A DNA stretch of 64,000 bases from Campylobacter lari. Lineage in GTDB: Bacteria > Campylobacterota > Campylobacteria > Campylobacterales > Campylobacteraceae. Position numbers and translations under genes: made by a program. Below the pieces are notes generated by a model. It did no database searches. It was not told where the DNA came from and worked only from the letters and a program-made list of their open reading frames with translations. Location of the stretch: the NCBI RefSeq assembly GCF_900638335.1, contig NZ_LR134508.1, positions 1 through 64,000 on the forward strand, written 5' to 3'. Below, piece by piece: positions 53,294 to 63,000 of the stretch. Position 1 is the stretch's first letter. The number at the start of each line of letters is the position of its first letter.

Positions 53294-53847
53294 GATAAAT
53301 GTTCAAATAAAATTTTAACCGCTAGGAAAATTAAAATAGCACCACCTAGAAATTCGGCTTTACTTTTGAGATAGATGCCGAATTTATTACCTATTTTTAA
53401 AGCTAAAATACACATTATGAAAGTGATCATACCTATGCATAGCAATGCTATAAACAAATCCACTTTTAAAAAAGCAAAACTCACTCCAACAGCAAGTGCA
53501 TCAATGCTAGTTGCAATAGCAAGAGCTATCATGGTTTTAAAATCAAATAAATTTGAATTTTCTTTACAGCTATCATTTTTGAAAGATTCTTGTATCATTT
53601 TACCACCTATAGCACCAAGAAGAATGAAAGCAATCCAGTGGTCGATTTTTTCTACAAACGAACCAAAAGAATCACCTAGAGTGTATCCAATAGCAGGCAT
53701 TAAAGCCTGAAAGCCACCAAAATATAATCCAACTATTAAATAATGCTTTAATTTTAATTCTTTAACACTAAAACCTTTGCATAGTGAAACCGCAAAAGCA
53801 TCTGCAGCTAAAGCAAAAGATAAAATTATTAGACTTGAAATATCCAT
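53290..53847 (-). CDS. mntP: manganese efflux protein MntP
   Basis: A 185-residue, six-helix membrane protein of the MntP family, made of two repeats: [16 protein letters not shown] (7-22) and [18 protein letters not shown] (about 106-123), each with the conserved Asp. A minus-strand TATAAT at 53890-53885 is its likely -10. No yybP-type riboswitch is visible in the leader. Confidence 0.92.
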   Translation of the reverse strand: MDISSLIILSFALAADAFAVSLCKGFSVKELKLKHYLIVGLYFGGFQALMPAIGYTLGDSFGSFVEKIDHWIAFILLGAIGGKMIQESFKNDSCKENSNLFDFKTMIALAIATSIDALAVGVSFAFLKVDLFIALLCIGMITFIMCILALKIGNKFGIYLKSKAEFLGGAILIFLAVKILFEHLS

Positions 53848-53939
53848 TTTTCCTTCTTATTTTTAGTGGTTTAAGTAGAGTGAAATTATATATTTTTATA
53901 TAAAATAGTAAATTAATGATTTATTAAGTAAAATATAGA

Positions 53940-53945
53940 TATAAT
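53940..53945 (+). promoter_or_regulatory. -10 element of the tRNA-Glu gene
   Basis: TATAAT 25 nt upstream of the mature tRNA 5' end, preceded by AT-rich DNA; placement fits a short 5' leader. Confidence 0.6.
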
Positions 53946-53970
53946 CTAAGTTTTAATATTACGCAAAAAA

Positions 53971-54045
53971 GGCCCATTCGTCTAGCGGTTAGGACATCGC
54001 CCTTTCACGGCGGTAACACGAGTTCGAGTCTCGTATGGGTCACCA
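53971..54045 (+). tRNA. tRNA-Glu (anticodon TTC), CCA encoded
   Basis: A 75-nt cloverleaf. Acceptor GGCCCAT pairs with ATGGGTC (one G-T), D-loop TCTAGCGGTTAGGA, anticodon arm CGCCCTTTCACGGCG with TTC, T-arm ACGAGTTCGAGTCTCGT with the TTCGA loop, and 3' CCA encoded in the DNA. Confidence 0.97.
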
Positions 54046-54200
54046 CTTTTATTTATTTCGTTTTTTATGCTATCACCAAATGTTTTCCGTGTATTTTTTA
54101 TTTGAATTGTTACTATTAATTTTTTTGAAATTATTAAACATTTTAAATTTACATTAACTTCACACTTGTTTTTTAAAATATACAAAAAAAGGAGGGTAAA

Positions 54201-54812
54201 ATGTATAGACCTAAAAACAAAAATGAGTTAATGAGTTTGGTGCAAAATGAAAGAATTTCTTTAAAAGATATTGATGTATCTTTGGTAGATGATTTTTCTT
54301 ATGTGTTTTATTATTCTAAAAGACTAGATTTTTTAGGTATTGAGCGTTGGGATGTATCAAATGCTAAAGACATGTCATATATGTTTTATTGTTGCGAAAG
54401 TTTTAATGCAGATTTGTCGCGTTGGAATGTTTCCAAGGTTGAAAATATGGCAAGCATGTTTTTTAACTGCAAAAATTTCAATCAAGACTTATCAAAATGG
54501 AATACACAAAGTCTAAAAGATATGTCTTATATGTTTTTTAATTGTACTAAATTTAACCACTCTTTGTTGTATTGGAAGACTTCAAATGCTACTAGAATGG
54601 CACATTGTTTTGAAAATTGTCATGCATATGAGCATAGCGTTGCAAATTGGGATGTACAAAATGTAATTACCATGGCATATCTTTTCCATAATTGTAAAAA
54701 TTTTCATCATGAACTAGATGAATGGAATATCCAAAAAGATTGCAATACTCAAAAAATGTTTGGAAATCGTGACCTTGATAAAATATACTTGGTAAAGGGT
54801 ATTGAATTATAA
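54201..54812 (+). CDS. DUF285 / BspA-like repeat protein
   Basis: A 203-residue protein made of about six 25-residue repeats, each of the form (L/R)W(D/N)VSxxxxMxxMFxxCxxFNxxL (for example WDVSNAKDMSYMFYCCESFN and WNVSKVENMASMFFNCKNFN). Such repeats form a solenoid and are best known from Mycoplasma and Brachyspira surface proteins. There is no signal peptide, so it is probably cytoplasmic here. Very strong GGAGGG site. Stands alone between tRNA-Glu and nrdD. Confidence 0.85.
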   Translation: MYRPKNKNELMSLVQNERISLKDIDVSLVDDFSYVFYYSKRLDFLGIERWDVSNAKDMSYMFYCCESFNADLSRWNVSKVENMASMFFNCKNFNQDLSKWNTQSLKDMSYMFFNCTKFNHSLLYWKTSNATRMAHCFENCHAYEHSVANWDVQNVITMAYLFHNCKNFHHELDEWNIQKDCNTQKMFGNRDLDKIYLVKGIEL

Positions 54813-54816
54813 TAAC

Positions 54817-54845
54817 AAAATTCACACAAAAAATGTGTGAATTTT
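54817..54845 (+). terminator. terminator after the DUF285 gene
   Basis: A 12-bp perfect stem (54817-54828 with 54834-54845), 5-nt A loop, followed by CCTTTTATCTTTTT. Confidence 0.85.
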
Positions 54846-54946
54846 CCTTTTATCTTTTTAAGTTTTTCATCAACTTTTTGTACTAAACTTATCTTTTCAA
54901 AGTGCTATCTTATAGTGCTTAGAGATTATTTTTTAGGAAAATTTCC

Positions 54947-57226
54947 ATGAAAATAAAATTTATTATAAAAAGAGATAAGAGCCAAGTTGCATTTGATGTT
55001 TTTAAAATCAAAAATGCTATTTTCAAAGCCAATATAAACTCCACAGATGAAAAATTAAATAATGATTTTTTAGATAAGCTTTGTGATGAGGTTGTGGCTT
55101 TGCTTGATGAAAATCACATGCAAGTAGAACAAATTCAAGATAAAGTTGAAGAGGTTTTAATTAAAAATTCCTTAGTCAATACTGCAAAATCTTATATTTT
55201 ATACCGTCAAAAAAGAACACAAATTCGCAATAGCAGTTATGATTTACTTAGTTTGTATGATGATTTAACTTTTAAAGACTCTAAAGAAGCTGATTTAAAA
55301 AGAGAAAATGCAAATATTAATTCAGATAGTGCTATGGGTATGATGTTAAAATATGGCTCAGAAGGTGCAAAATACTATATAGATGAGTGTATTTTGCCAA
55401 AACATATCGCAAATGCACACAAAAACGGCGATATACACATACACGATAAAGATTTTTATATGCTAACACAAACTTGCTGTCAAATAGATTTGTTAAAGCT
55501 TTTTGAAAATGGTTTTAGCACTGGACATGGAAGCTTGCGTGAGCCAAATGACATAAGATCTTATGCTTCTTTAGCTTGCATTGCCTTGCAAGCTAATCAA
55601 AATGAAATGCATGGAGGCCAATCTATACCAAATTTTGATTTTGCTATGGCAAAAGGTGTGGCAAAGACTTTTCAAAAAGAGTATAAAAAGGCTATAAACG
55701 CGTTTTTTGAAATAAAATTAGAGCAAAACTTAGATGAGCGTTGCTTTAATAACACAAAATTTCAAGCTTCAAGCGAAAAAGAATGCTTTAAAGAGCTTTT
55801 AAAACTTGGTTTAAATGATGATGAAAAATTCTTAGAAAAAGCCAATATTTATGCTTATAAAAGAGCTTTAGAGCAAACGCAAAATGCTACTTTTCAAGCT
55901 ATGGAAGCTTTAGTGCATAATCTTAACACTATGAACTCAAGAGCAGGAGCCCAAGTGCCTTTTAGCACGCTAAATTATGGCACCGATACTTCATTTGAAG
56001 GGCAAATGGTAATAGAAAATTTACTAAAAGCTACGATGAAAGGCTTAGGAAATGGCGAAACACCAATTTTCCCTGTGCAAATTTTTAAGGTAAAAGAAGG
56101 TGTTAATTATAATGAAAAAGACCCAAACTACAAGCTTTTTAAACTCGCCATAGAATGTGCTTCTAAAAGACTTTTTCCAAATTTTAGCTTTTTAGATGCA
56201 AGTTTTAATGCAAAATACTATAAAAAGGGCGATTATAATAGCGAAGTGGCTTATATGGGTTGTAGAACTAGAGTTATGGCAAATGTTTATGATGAGAGCA
56301 AAGAAATCACAAGTGGCAGAGGAAATTTAAGTTTTACAAGTATAAATCTTGTGCGTTTAGCTATAGAAGCTAAAGGAAATTTAGAGCTTTTTTACTCACT
56401 TTTAAAAGAAAAATTAGAACTTGTGTATGAGCAATTACTCCATAGATATAAAATTCAAAGTCTAAAAAAGGTTAAAAATTTCCCATTTTTAATGGGTGAG
56501 GGAATTTGGATAGATTCAGATACTTTAAAAGAAAATGATAGCGTAGAGAAAGTTATCGCACATGGTACTTTGGCTATAGGTTATATAGGACTTTGTGAGA
56601 GTTTAATAGCTTTGATAGGTTCTCATCATGGACAAAGTCAAGAAGCAAAGGAACTTGGCTTGCAAATCGTGCGTTTTATGCGTGAATTTGTCGATGAAAA
56701 AGCCCTCAAAGACAAACTGAATTTTTCACTCATAGCTACCCCAGCTGAAGGCTTAAGTGGAAGATTTTTAAAACTAGATCAAAAAAAATACGGCATTTTA
56801 AAAGGCATAACCGATAAAGATTTTTATACTAATTCTTTTCATATTCCTGTAGATTTTCCCATCAGTATCTATGAAAAAATTCAAATAGAAGCTCCATATC
56901 ATGAGTTAAATAATGGCGGACATATTACTTATGTAGAATTAAACGGCGATGTGAGTAAGAATTTAGAAAGTTTTGAACGCATTATAAAATGTATGAAAGA
57001 AAGCAATATAGGCTATGGCTCGATTAATTTCCCACTAGATAGGGATCCAGTGTGTGGTTATAATGGTGTGATAGATGAGTTTTGTCCAAAATGTCATAGA
57101 AAAGAAAATGATATTAAATTTGAACGCATAAGAAGAATCACTGGCTATTTAGTCGGAACGCTTGATCGTTTTAATGATGCTAAAAAAGCTGAAGTTTATG
57201 CAAGAATTAAGCACGATATTTCTTAG
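54947..57226 (+). CDS. nrdD: anaerobic ribonucleoside-triphosphate reductase
   Basis: Class III glycyl-radical reductase used without oxygen. The 759 residues have an N-terminal ATP-cone, ANAHKNGDIHIHDKDF, the zinc-site Cys near the C-terminus (DPVCGYNG, FCPKCHR) and the glycyl-radical segment RRITGYLVGTLDRFN (Gly about residue 738). The activase gene nrdG overlaps its 3' end. Confidence 0.95.
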   Translation: MKIKFIIKRDKSQVAFDVFKIKNAIFKANINSTDEKLNNDFLDKLCDEVVALLDENHMQVEQIQDKVEEVLIKNSLVNTAKSYILYRQKRTQIRNSSYDLLSLYDDLTFKDSKEADLKRENANINSDSAMGMMLKYGSEGAKYYIDECILPKHIANAHKNGDIHIHDKDFYMLTQTCCQIDLLKLFENGFSTGHGSLREPNDIRSYASLACIALQANQNEMHGGQSIPNFDFAMAKGVAKTFQKEYKKAINAFFEIKLEQNLDERCFNNTKFQASSEKECFKELLKLGLNDDEKFLEKANIYAYKRALEQTQNATFQAMEALVHNLNTMNSRAGAQVPFSTLNYGTDTSFEGQMVIENLLKATMKGLGNGETPIFPVQIFKVKEGVNYNEKDPNYKLFKLAIECASKRLFPNFSFLDASFNAKYYKKGDYNSEVAYMGCRTRVMANVYDESKEITSGRGNLSFTSINLVRLAIEAKGNLELFYSLLKEKLELVYEQLLHRYKIQSLKKVKNFPFLMGEGIWIDSDTLKENDSVEKVIAHGTLAIGYIGLCESLIALIGSHHGQSQEAKELGLQIVRFMREFVDEKALKDKLNFSLIATPAEGLSGRFLKLDQKKYGILKGITDKDFYTNSFHIPVDFPISIYEKIQIEAPYHELNNGGHITYVELNGDVSKNLESFERIIKCMKESNIGYGSINFPLDRDPVCGYNGVIDEFCPKCHRKENDIKFERIRRITGYLVGTLDRFNDAKKAEVYARIKHDIS

Positions 57227-57707
57227 ATTAGCAGGTGTCATAAAAGAATCCATAGTCGATGGCTATGGATTGCGTTATGTGATTTTTACTCAAGGTTGCC
57301 CTCATCATTGCAAAGGCTGTCATAACCCACAAACACATGATTTTAACAAAGGCTATTTGCAAGATTTGGCAAGTTTGTATGATGAGATTTGTAAAAATCC
57401 TTTGCTTCAAGGTGTTACTTTTAGTGGCGGGGAACCTTTTATGCAAGTAAAAAATTTAAGTATTCTAGCAAAACATATTAAAGAATTAGGACTTGATCTT
57501 ACTATATATACAGGTTTTACTTATGAAGAACTATTGCAAGAAAAATCAAAAAAAGAATTGCTTATCTTGGCTGATATTTTAATAGATGGGAGGTTTGTTT
57601 TAGAGCAAAAAGACTTATCTTTAAAATTTAAAGGTAGTAAAAATCAACGCATTATCGATGTAGCAAAAAGTTTAGAGCAGGATAAAATAATACTTTTTGA
57701 AAAATAA
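57198..57707 (+). CDS. nrdG: anaerobic ribonucleotide reductase activating protein
   Basis: Radical SAM activase that installs the glycyl radical on NrdD. Starting at ATG 57198 gives 169 residues with GCPHHCKGCHNP (Cx3Cx2C, about residue 34), VTFSGGEPFMQ and a normal N-terminus; an upstream ATG at 57162 lies deeper in nrdD. Overlap of 29 nt with nrdD. Confidence 0.93.
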   Translation: MQELSTIFLRLAGVIKESIVDGYGLRYVIFTQGCPHHCKGCHNPQTHDFNKGYLQDLASLYDEICKNPLLQGVTFSGGEPFMQVKNLSILAKHIKELGLDLTIYTGFTYEELLQEKSKKELLILADILIDGRFVLEQKDLSLKFKGSKNQRIIDVAKSLEQDKIILFEK

Positions 57708-57724
57708 AGACTCATTTAGTCTTT
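57706..57724 (+). terminator. terminator after nrdG
   Basis: AAAGACT/AGTCTTT 7-bp stem, 5-nt loop CATTT, followed by TTTAATTT. It begins at the nrdG stop. Confidence 0.7.
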
Positions 57725-57774
57725 TTTAATTTAACTATGTTAGAATGTTATAAATTTTAAAAAAGGAGAACAAT

Positions 57775-58428
57775 ATGTTTGAATTAAGAAAACTACCTTA
57801 TGAAGTAGATGCTTTTGGAGATTTTTTAAGTGCAGAAACTTTTGCATTTCATCATGGAAAACACCATCAAACTTATGTAAATAACTTAAATAATCTTATC
57901 AAAGATACTGAATTTGCAGGAAAAGATTTAGTTTATATCATACAAAACTCAAATGGTGGGGTTTTTAACAACGCTGCTCAAGTATATAATCATGATTTTT
58001 ATTTTGATTGTATTAAACCAAAAACATGCTGTGGCTGTGGCTGTTCTTTGAGCGCTGAGTTTAAAGCAGCGGTTGAAAAAGACTTTGGTTCTATGGAAAA
58101 TTTAAAAGAAGAATTTATAAAAGGTGCTACAGGGGTATTTGGTTCTGGTTGGTTTTGGCTAGTTTATAACACTCAAAATCAAAAATTAGAACTAGTGGCT
58201 ACAAGCAATGCTGCTACACCTATCACTGAAGGCAAAGTTCCGCTTTTAGTAGTTGATGTATGGGAGCATGCTTACTATGTAGATCATCGTAATGCACGCC
58301 CTGCGTATTTAGAAAAATTCTACGCGCACATTAACTGGGAATTTGTAGCAAAAGCTTATGAATGGGCTATCAAAGAAGGTATGAACTCAGTAAGCTTTTA
58401 CGCAAACGAACTTCATCCTGTAAAATAA
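57775..58428 (+). CDS. sodB: iron superoxide dismutase
   Basis: Detoxifies superoxide in the cytoplasm. The 217 residues show FHHGKHHQTYV (metal His, about residue 26), AAQVYNHDFYF (His), WLVYN and DVWEHAYYVDHRN (Asp and His ligands). A Cys-rich insertion (KTCCGCGCS, about residue 84) is shared with Campylobacter jejuni SodB. Strong AAAAAAGGAG site. Confidence 0.96.
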   Translation: MFELRKLPYEVDAFGDFLSAETFAFHHGKHHQTYVNNLNNLIKDTEFAGKDLVYIIQNSNGGVFNNAAQVYNHDFYFDCIKPKTCCGCGCSLSAEFKAAVEKDFGSMENLKEEFIKGATGVFGSGWFWLVYNTQNQKLELVATSNAATPITEGKVPLLVVDVWEHAYYVDHRNARPAYLEKFYAHINWEFVAKAYEWAIKEGMNSVSFYANELHPVK

Positions 58429-58487
58429 TCAAGTTTTTTTTAAGAAAAACTTCGTAAAATGAATTAATACAATATTAAGGAGGTTTT

Positions 58488-59861
58488 ATGGAGGTTTTTC
58501 TTTCTGTCGTGGCTACTTTATTTTGTGTATTTATAGTAGCCTATTTTATTCTTAAAAAATACAATCCTATCTTCACTTTTTTTCTTTCTGGTATTATTAT
58601 TTTAATCATTATTTCTTTAGTAACTGGTGAGTCTGTACTAAAACAAAGCTTAGGAAATCCTATTTTTGATGTCTTTGGTTTTGTAACTCAAACTTTTAAG
58701 ACAAATATGGCTGGTGTTGGACTTATTATAATGTCTGTTGCAGGTTTTGCAGCTTATATGAAACATATCAATGCTTCGGCAAAATTAGCCTTTATAGCAA
58801 ATAAACCATTGGGTAAAATTAAAAATAAATACCTAGTTTTAAGCGGAACATTTGTGGTGGGTATGGCTTTGAAAATAGTTATTTCAAGCTATACAGGACT
58901 TTTGCTTTTATTACTTGCTTCAATTTACCCTGTTTTAATTGCTATTGGAATTCGCCCTATCACTGCTGTATCGGTTTTATCATTAATCGCACTTGATTAT
59001 GGCCCAAAGGATGGAAATTCTATAAATTTAGCAGATATGGTAGGCATTGAAAATGTTGTTGCTATGTTTTTTGAATACCAAATTTATCCTGTTATAGCTT
59101 ATGTTGTTGTGATAGCTTTGCTTATTCCGTTTTATTATAGTTATATGGATAAAAAAGACTTAGCAAAAGGCGTTGTGGATAATATCGAACACATGGAAAT
59201 AAAAAACCCAAATTGTCCTTTATTTTATATTTTCTTACCTTGGCTTCCTATAGTCTTTTTATTTGGTGCTTATTTTGCAAATTTATATGGATATAAAGTG
59301 AAGCTAGATGTGGTGAGTGCTAATTTTTTAAGTATAAGTTTGGTTTTTATTTTAGAGTATGCTAGACACAAAGATGCAAAAAAACTTGCAGATGATTTGA
59401 TGGTGATATTAAAAGCTATGGCAGAAATTTTTGTAAGTGTTGTTTGTATTATTATAGCAGCTTCTATTTTTGCAGAAGGTATTAAAGCATTAAAAGGCAT
59501 TGAGCATTTAGCTTTAGCTGTTTCTTCTATGGGGGCTTCTGCTGTGTTGCTTACTATTATAGTTTTAAGTTTTATTGTGTATTTTGCAAGTGTGATTATG
59601 GGTAGTGGGATTGCTGCTTTTAATGCTTTTGGAAGACTTGCTCCAGATATTGCTCAAAAGTTAGGTATAAACCCTATCTCGTTAGCTTTGCCACTAGAGA
59701 TTGCTTCTTGTTTAGGGCGCGCTGCTTCGCCAATATCGGGTGGAATTTTAGCCTTAGCAGGCTTTGCAAAGTTAGATCCTATAGCTATTGTTAAAAGATC
59801 TACCCCTATGTTGCTTGTAGGAATGGCTTTAAATATCTTAATAGCTTGGTATTTTGCATAA
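58488..59861 (+). CDS. dcuC: anaerobic C4-dicarboxylate transporter, DcuC family
   Basis: A 457-residue inner-membrane carrier with about 12 helices. DcuC/GntP-like segments include SLIALDYGPKDGNSINLADMVG-type loop (about 165-185) and SCLGRAASPISGGILALAG (about 405-423). Likely exports succinate or takes up dicarboxylates during fumarate respiration. GGAGG site. Substrate is inferred from family only. Confidence 0.85.
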   Translation: MEVFLSVVATLFCVFIVAYFILKKYNPIFTFFLSGIIILIIISLVTGESVLKQSLGNPIFDVFGFVTQTFKTNMAGVGLIIMSVAGFAAYMKHINASAKLAFIANKPLGKIKNKYLVLSGTFVVGMALKIVISSYTGLLLLLLASIYPVLIAIGIRPITAVSVLSLIALDYGPKDGNSINLADMVGIENVVAMFFEYQIYPVIAYVVVIALLIPFYYSYMDKKDLAKGVVDNIEHMEIKNPNCPLFYIFLPWLPIVFLFGAYFANLYGYKVKLDVVSANFLSISLVFILEYARHKDAKKLADDLMVILKAMAEIFVSVVCIIIAASIFAEGIKALKGIEHLALAVSSMGASAVLLTIIVLSFIVYFASVIMGSGIAAFNAFGRLAPDIAQKLGINPISLALPLEIASCLGRAASPISGGILALAGFAKLDPIAIVKRSTPMLLVGMALNILIAWYFA

Positions 59862-59862
59862 A

Positions 59863-59895
59863 TTTAGAGTGTTGGCTTAAAGCCACTACTCTAAA
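59863..59895 (+). terminator. terminator after dcuC
   Basis: A two-level stem: TTTAGAGT with ACTCTAAA (59863-59870, 59888-59895) enclosing TGGCT/AGCCA. It lies 2 nt after the dcuC stop. The remaining 130 nt to the next gene hold AT-rich DNA with no gene. Confidence 0.7.
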
Positions 59896-60025
59896 ATGAT
59901 CTTCTTTTGAGCTTTCTAAAACTTTACTTGCATTGGTAAATGGTGTTAAATTATTCTAAAAGCCATTTAAGATATAGTTAAAATTTTATTTAAAAATATA
60001 ATTTAAAATTCCTTTAATACAAGCC

Positions 60026-63000
60026 ATGCCAAAAACCCTAAGTGTGTTTATATATGGGGGGGGGAATCATAATTCTAAGATTAAACTCTCTTTAGTATTA
60101 GCAAGCTTACTTTTTACCTCAAACCCTTTAACAACAAATGAAATTTTTGCTCAAGATATAACTTTAAGTGGCGGAACTAATGGAAGCCATGCCAGTGGTG
60201 GTGGTGCTGTTATCAAGGTCAAAATAATCCAGGCGCTGCAAGCCCTGGTGGCCAAGGTGGCAATGGTGGCACTGGTGGAGTAGGTGGTAATGGCTCTAGT
60301 GTAGATTTAAGTGCTAATGTAGATTCTACCTCACTTACTCTAACTTCTACTGGTGGAACTGGTGGTAAAGGTGGCAATGGTGGCAATGGTGGCAATGGTG
60401 GCCGTGGAGGCGGTGCTGGATCTGCAGGAGGTGGCGGTAGTGCTGGAGCTCCTGGTAGCGGAGGAAATAGTTCCGGTGGTAGCTGGGGTAGTGGCGGTGC
60501 TGGTGGTAGCAATGGTGCTAATGGTAGCAATGGTACTGATGGAAATGCTTATGTAAAATACACTCAAATCAATAACCAATCTAATCTAAACATAGGTATA
60601 AAAACAGCTAATATTAGTGCAAATGCTAAAAATAACTGGGCTGATGCGCAGGGCTTGAAATTTAGTGGTGGTGAAAATAACACCCTAAAACTAGATAGCA
60701 TGACAACCACAGCAACAAACACAAGTAATAATTTAAAAGCTAATGCCCTCACCTTAGAAAATACTAGCTTAAATTTAAAAAGCTATAGTGATAATGGCAC
60801 TATAACTATAAACTCTTCTATAAATGGTGGAAATACAAGTGCAGAAAGTCAAGCTTATACTCTAAAAGCTACAAATTCTACTATTAATCTTTTAGATAAT
60901 TTAACTCTTACTTCATCTACAAGTGGAGCTAGTGCTAATTTAGATTCTAAGCAAAAAGGTGCACACTTTAGTAATAGTACTTTAAATATAGCAACAGATA
61001 AGAAATTTGCTAGTGATACTTTAACCACACAAGATAATAGTGTTATTATAATAAGCACTGATATTGCAAACAACACAGCAGGTTTTATACAAATAACTAA
61101 AAATGCAAATACTACTAAAGATGATCTTACTATAAATATAGAAGATCAGTTTGTAAAAGATATAAAAAGTGGAAAAAAATCTTTAGAAGAAGGCGAAACA
61201 AAAGAATTTACATACACAGATAAAAAATTATTAACTGATGGTATAAAAGAATACACATTAGGAATTGCTAGTAAAGGCTTTGACTTAGAAGATACTAGAT
61301 ATATGACAGCTTATAAAACTTCTCAAGAAGCAGATAGTAATAATCTTAGTCTAGATTCTCTAACCATAAAACGCTCTAAAGAAGGTAAAAAAGGAGATGA
61401 TGGACTTAGCTTTGATGAAGCAAATATTAATATACTAAGCCATGATAATAAGTCTGTAAGAGCTAGTACTATAGGAAGTGATGCTGGTGATGGTAAAGAT
61501 GGAACTAATGCTTATCTTTATGGTAATGGTGGCGATGGAGGCCATGGTGGTAAAGGAGAAAGTCTTTTCCAAGTAGCATATCGCCTTAGTGGTTCTAGTC
61601 TTTTTAGTATCTTTGATAAAAATGCTAACATTGATGCTATAGGTGGTAATGGTGGCAATGGTGCTAATGGAGCTATGGCTGATGGAATTGATCATTTTAA
61701 TGGAGTAAAAGCTGGAGATGGTGGCAATGGCGGAGCCGGTGGTGATGTATATATAGCTGGAATATATGCTAATGGATTAAATGGCAATCAAGCTTATAAT
61801 CTTACCTTAAATGGTAAATTAGATTTAAAAGCTACTGGTGGTAAAGGTGGCACAGGTGGTAAAAAAGGCGATCATACCAAAGCAGACACAGAAGATGGTA
61901 GTTTTACCTTAATAGATGATAAGTTTGAAGATGGAGTAGCTAATGAGGGTAAAGATGGAGAAGATGCTAAAGATGGTGATGCTGTTATTTATGGAGTATA
62001 TTTAGATAATGGCTCTAAATTAAATCTTACATCTAAAGATGGCTTTACAATGAATGCTAGTGCAAATTCAGGTACTGGTAAGGCTGAAGTATATGGAGTA
62101 TATATAAACAATGGCTCTCATCTTACTTTTAAATCCGACAAAGATTTTATCATCAATGCTAGTGCAAGTGGAGCTGATGGATCTAGAGCAAGTGCTTTTT
62201 ATATTAAAGATTCTTTTTTAACTATAGATGGTAATGTAAATATACAAACTACTACCACTAATAAAGCTAATGATAATACCTCAGGAGCAATTTTTAATAA
62301 TGCTCATATAGATTTTAATAAAAACTCTAGTGAAACTGATAAATTCCATAAATTCCAAACTAATGATTCTGTAGTATTGGAAAAAGATAATACTATGATT
62401 TTTAATATCAATCATAATTCAGGCAAGGCAGATACTTTAAATGCAAATGAGTTTAAATCAGATGGTAAGGGTAAATTATTTGTTTCTATAAGAGATCCTT
62501 ATATCAATAAAAAATTAGAAGAAGAACAACTACAAAGTGGAATATTTGAGTTTGATAATGGTGGTATTACTTTAATCAAAGGTGAAAATGGCACTCTTAA
62601 AGATGTAGAAATTGCTTCAAGTGGTAGTGGTGGATCTTATGATACTGAAAACAGACGCTATGGGGTAGAGTTATTTTTTAATGATTATAAAAACGAAGGT
62701 GAATTAAAAGTAACTAAGGTAGAAATCGTTGAAAATCATCATGGCAAAAATGGCAAAGATGGTAAAACTTATAACTATAAAACCCTTATGCATATAGGAG
62801 ATGCTGGAGTATTTACTAAAACTGGTCAAAATGGCACAAATGGCGAAGCTGGAACTGATGCTTATCTTTATGGAAATGGTGGCGATGGTGGTAATGGTGG
62901 CGATGGAGAAGGCTTTAGAGTATTTGGCTTTAATAATGCTAATAATGCTAGTATAAGCAAAGATATGCAAATAAATATCACAGCAGGCGATGGTGGTAAT

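Noticed and set aside
53848-53970. A manganese riboswitch in the mntP leader
   Set aside because: The leader is short and AT-rich and shows none of the GC-rich paired elements expected of yybP-ykoY RNAs.
54846-54946. An NrdR or similar operator upstream of nrdD
   Set aside because: No recognisable palindromic box pair; only loose AT-rich repeats around TGCTATCTTATAGTGC.
58431-58452. A weak hairpin AAGTTTTT/AAAAACTT after sodB
   Set aside because: Stem is almost all A-T and could arise by chance; not listed as a terminator.
60240-60530. Repetitive GGTGGNAATGG units, briefly considered as a CRISPR or VNTR array
   Set aside because: Irregular units without spacers, all in one open reading frame coding Gly-rich sequence.
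60219-60579. Minus-strand open frames rich in Pro or Ser/Thr opposite the glycine-rich gene
   Set aside because: They are the antisense of GGN/GGT codon repeats, with no ribosome site; composition artefact.
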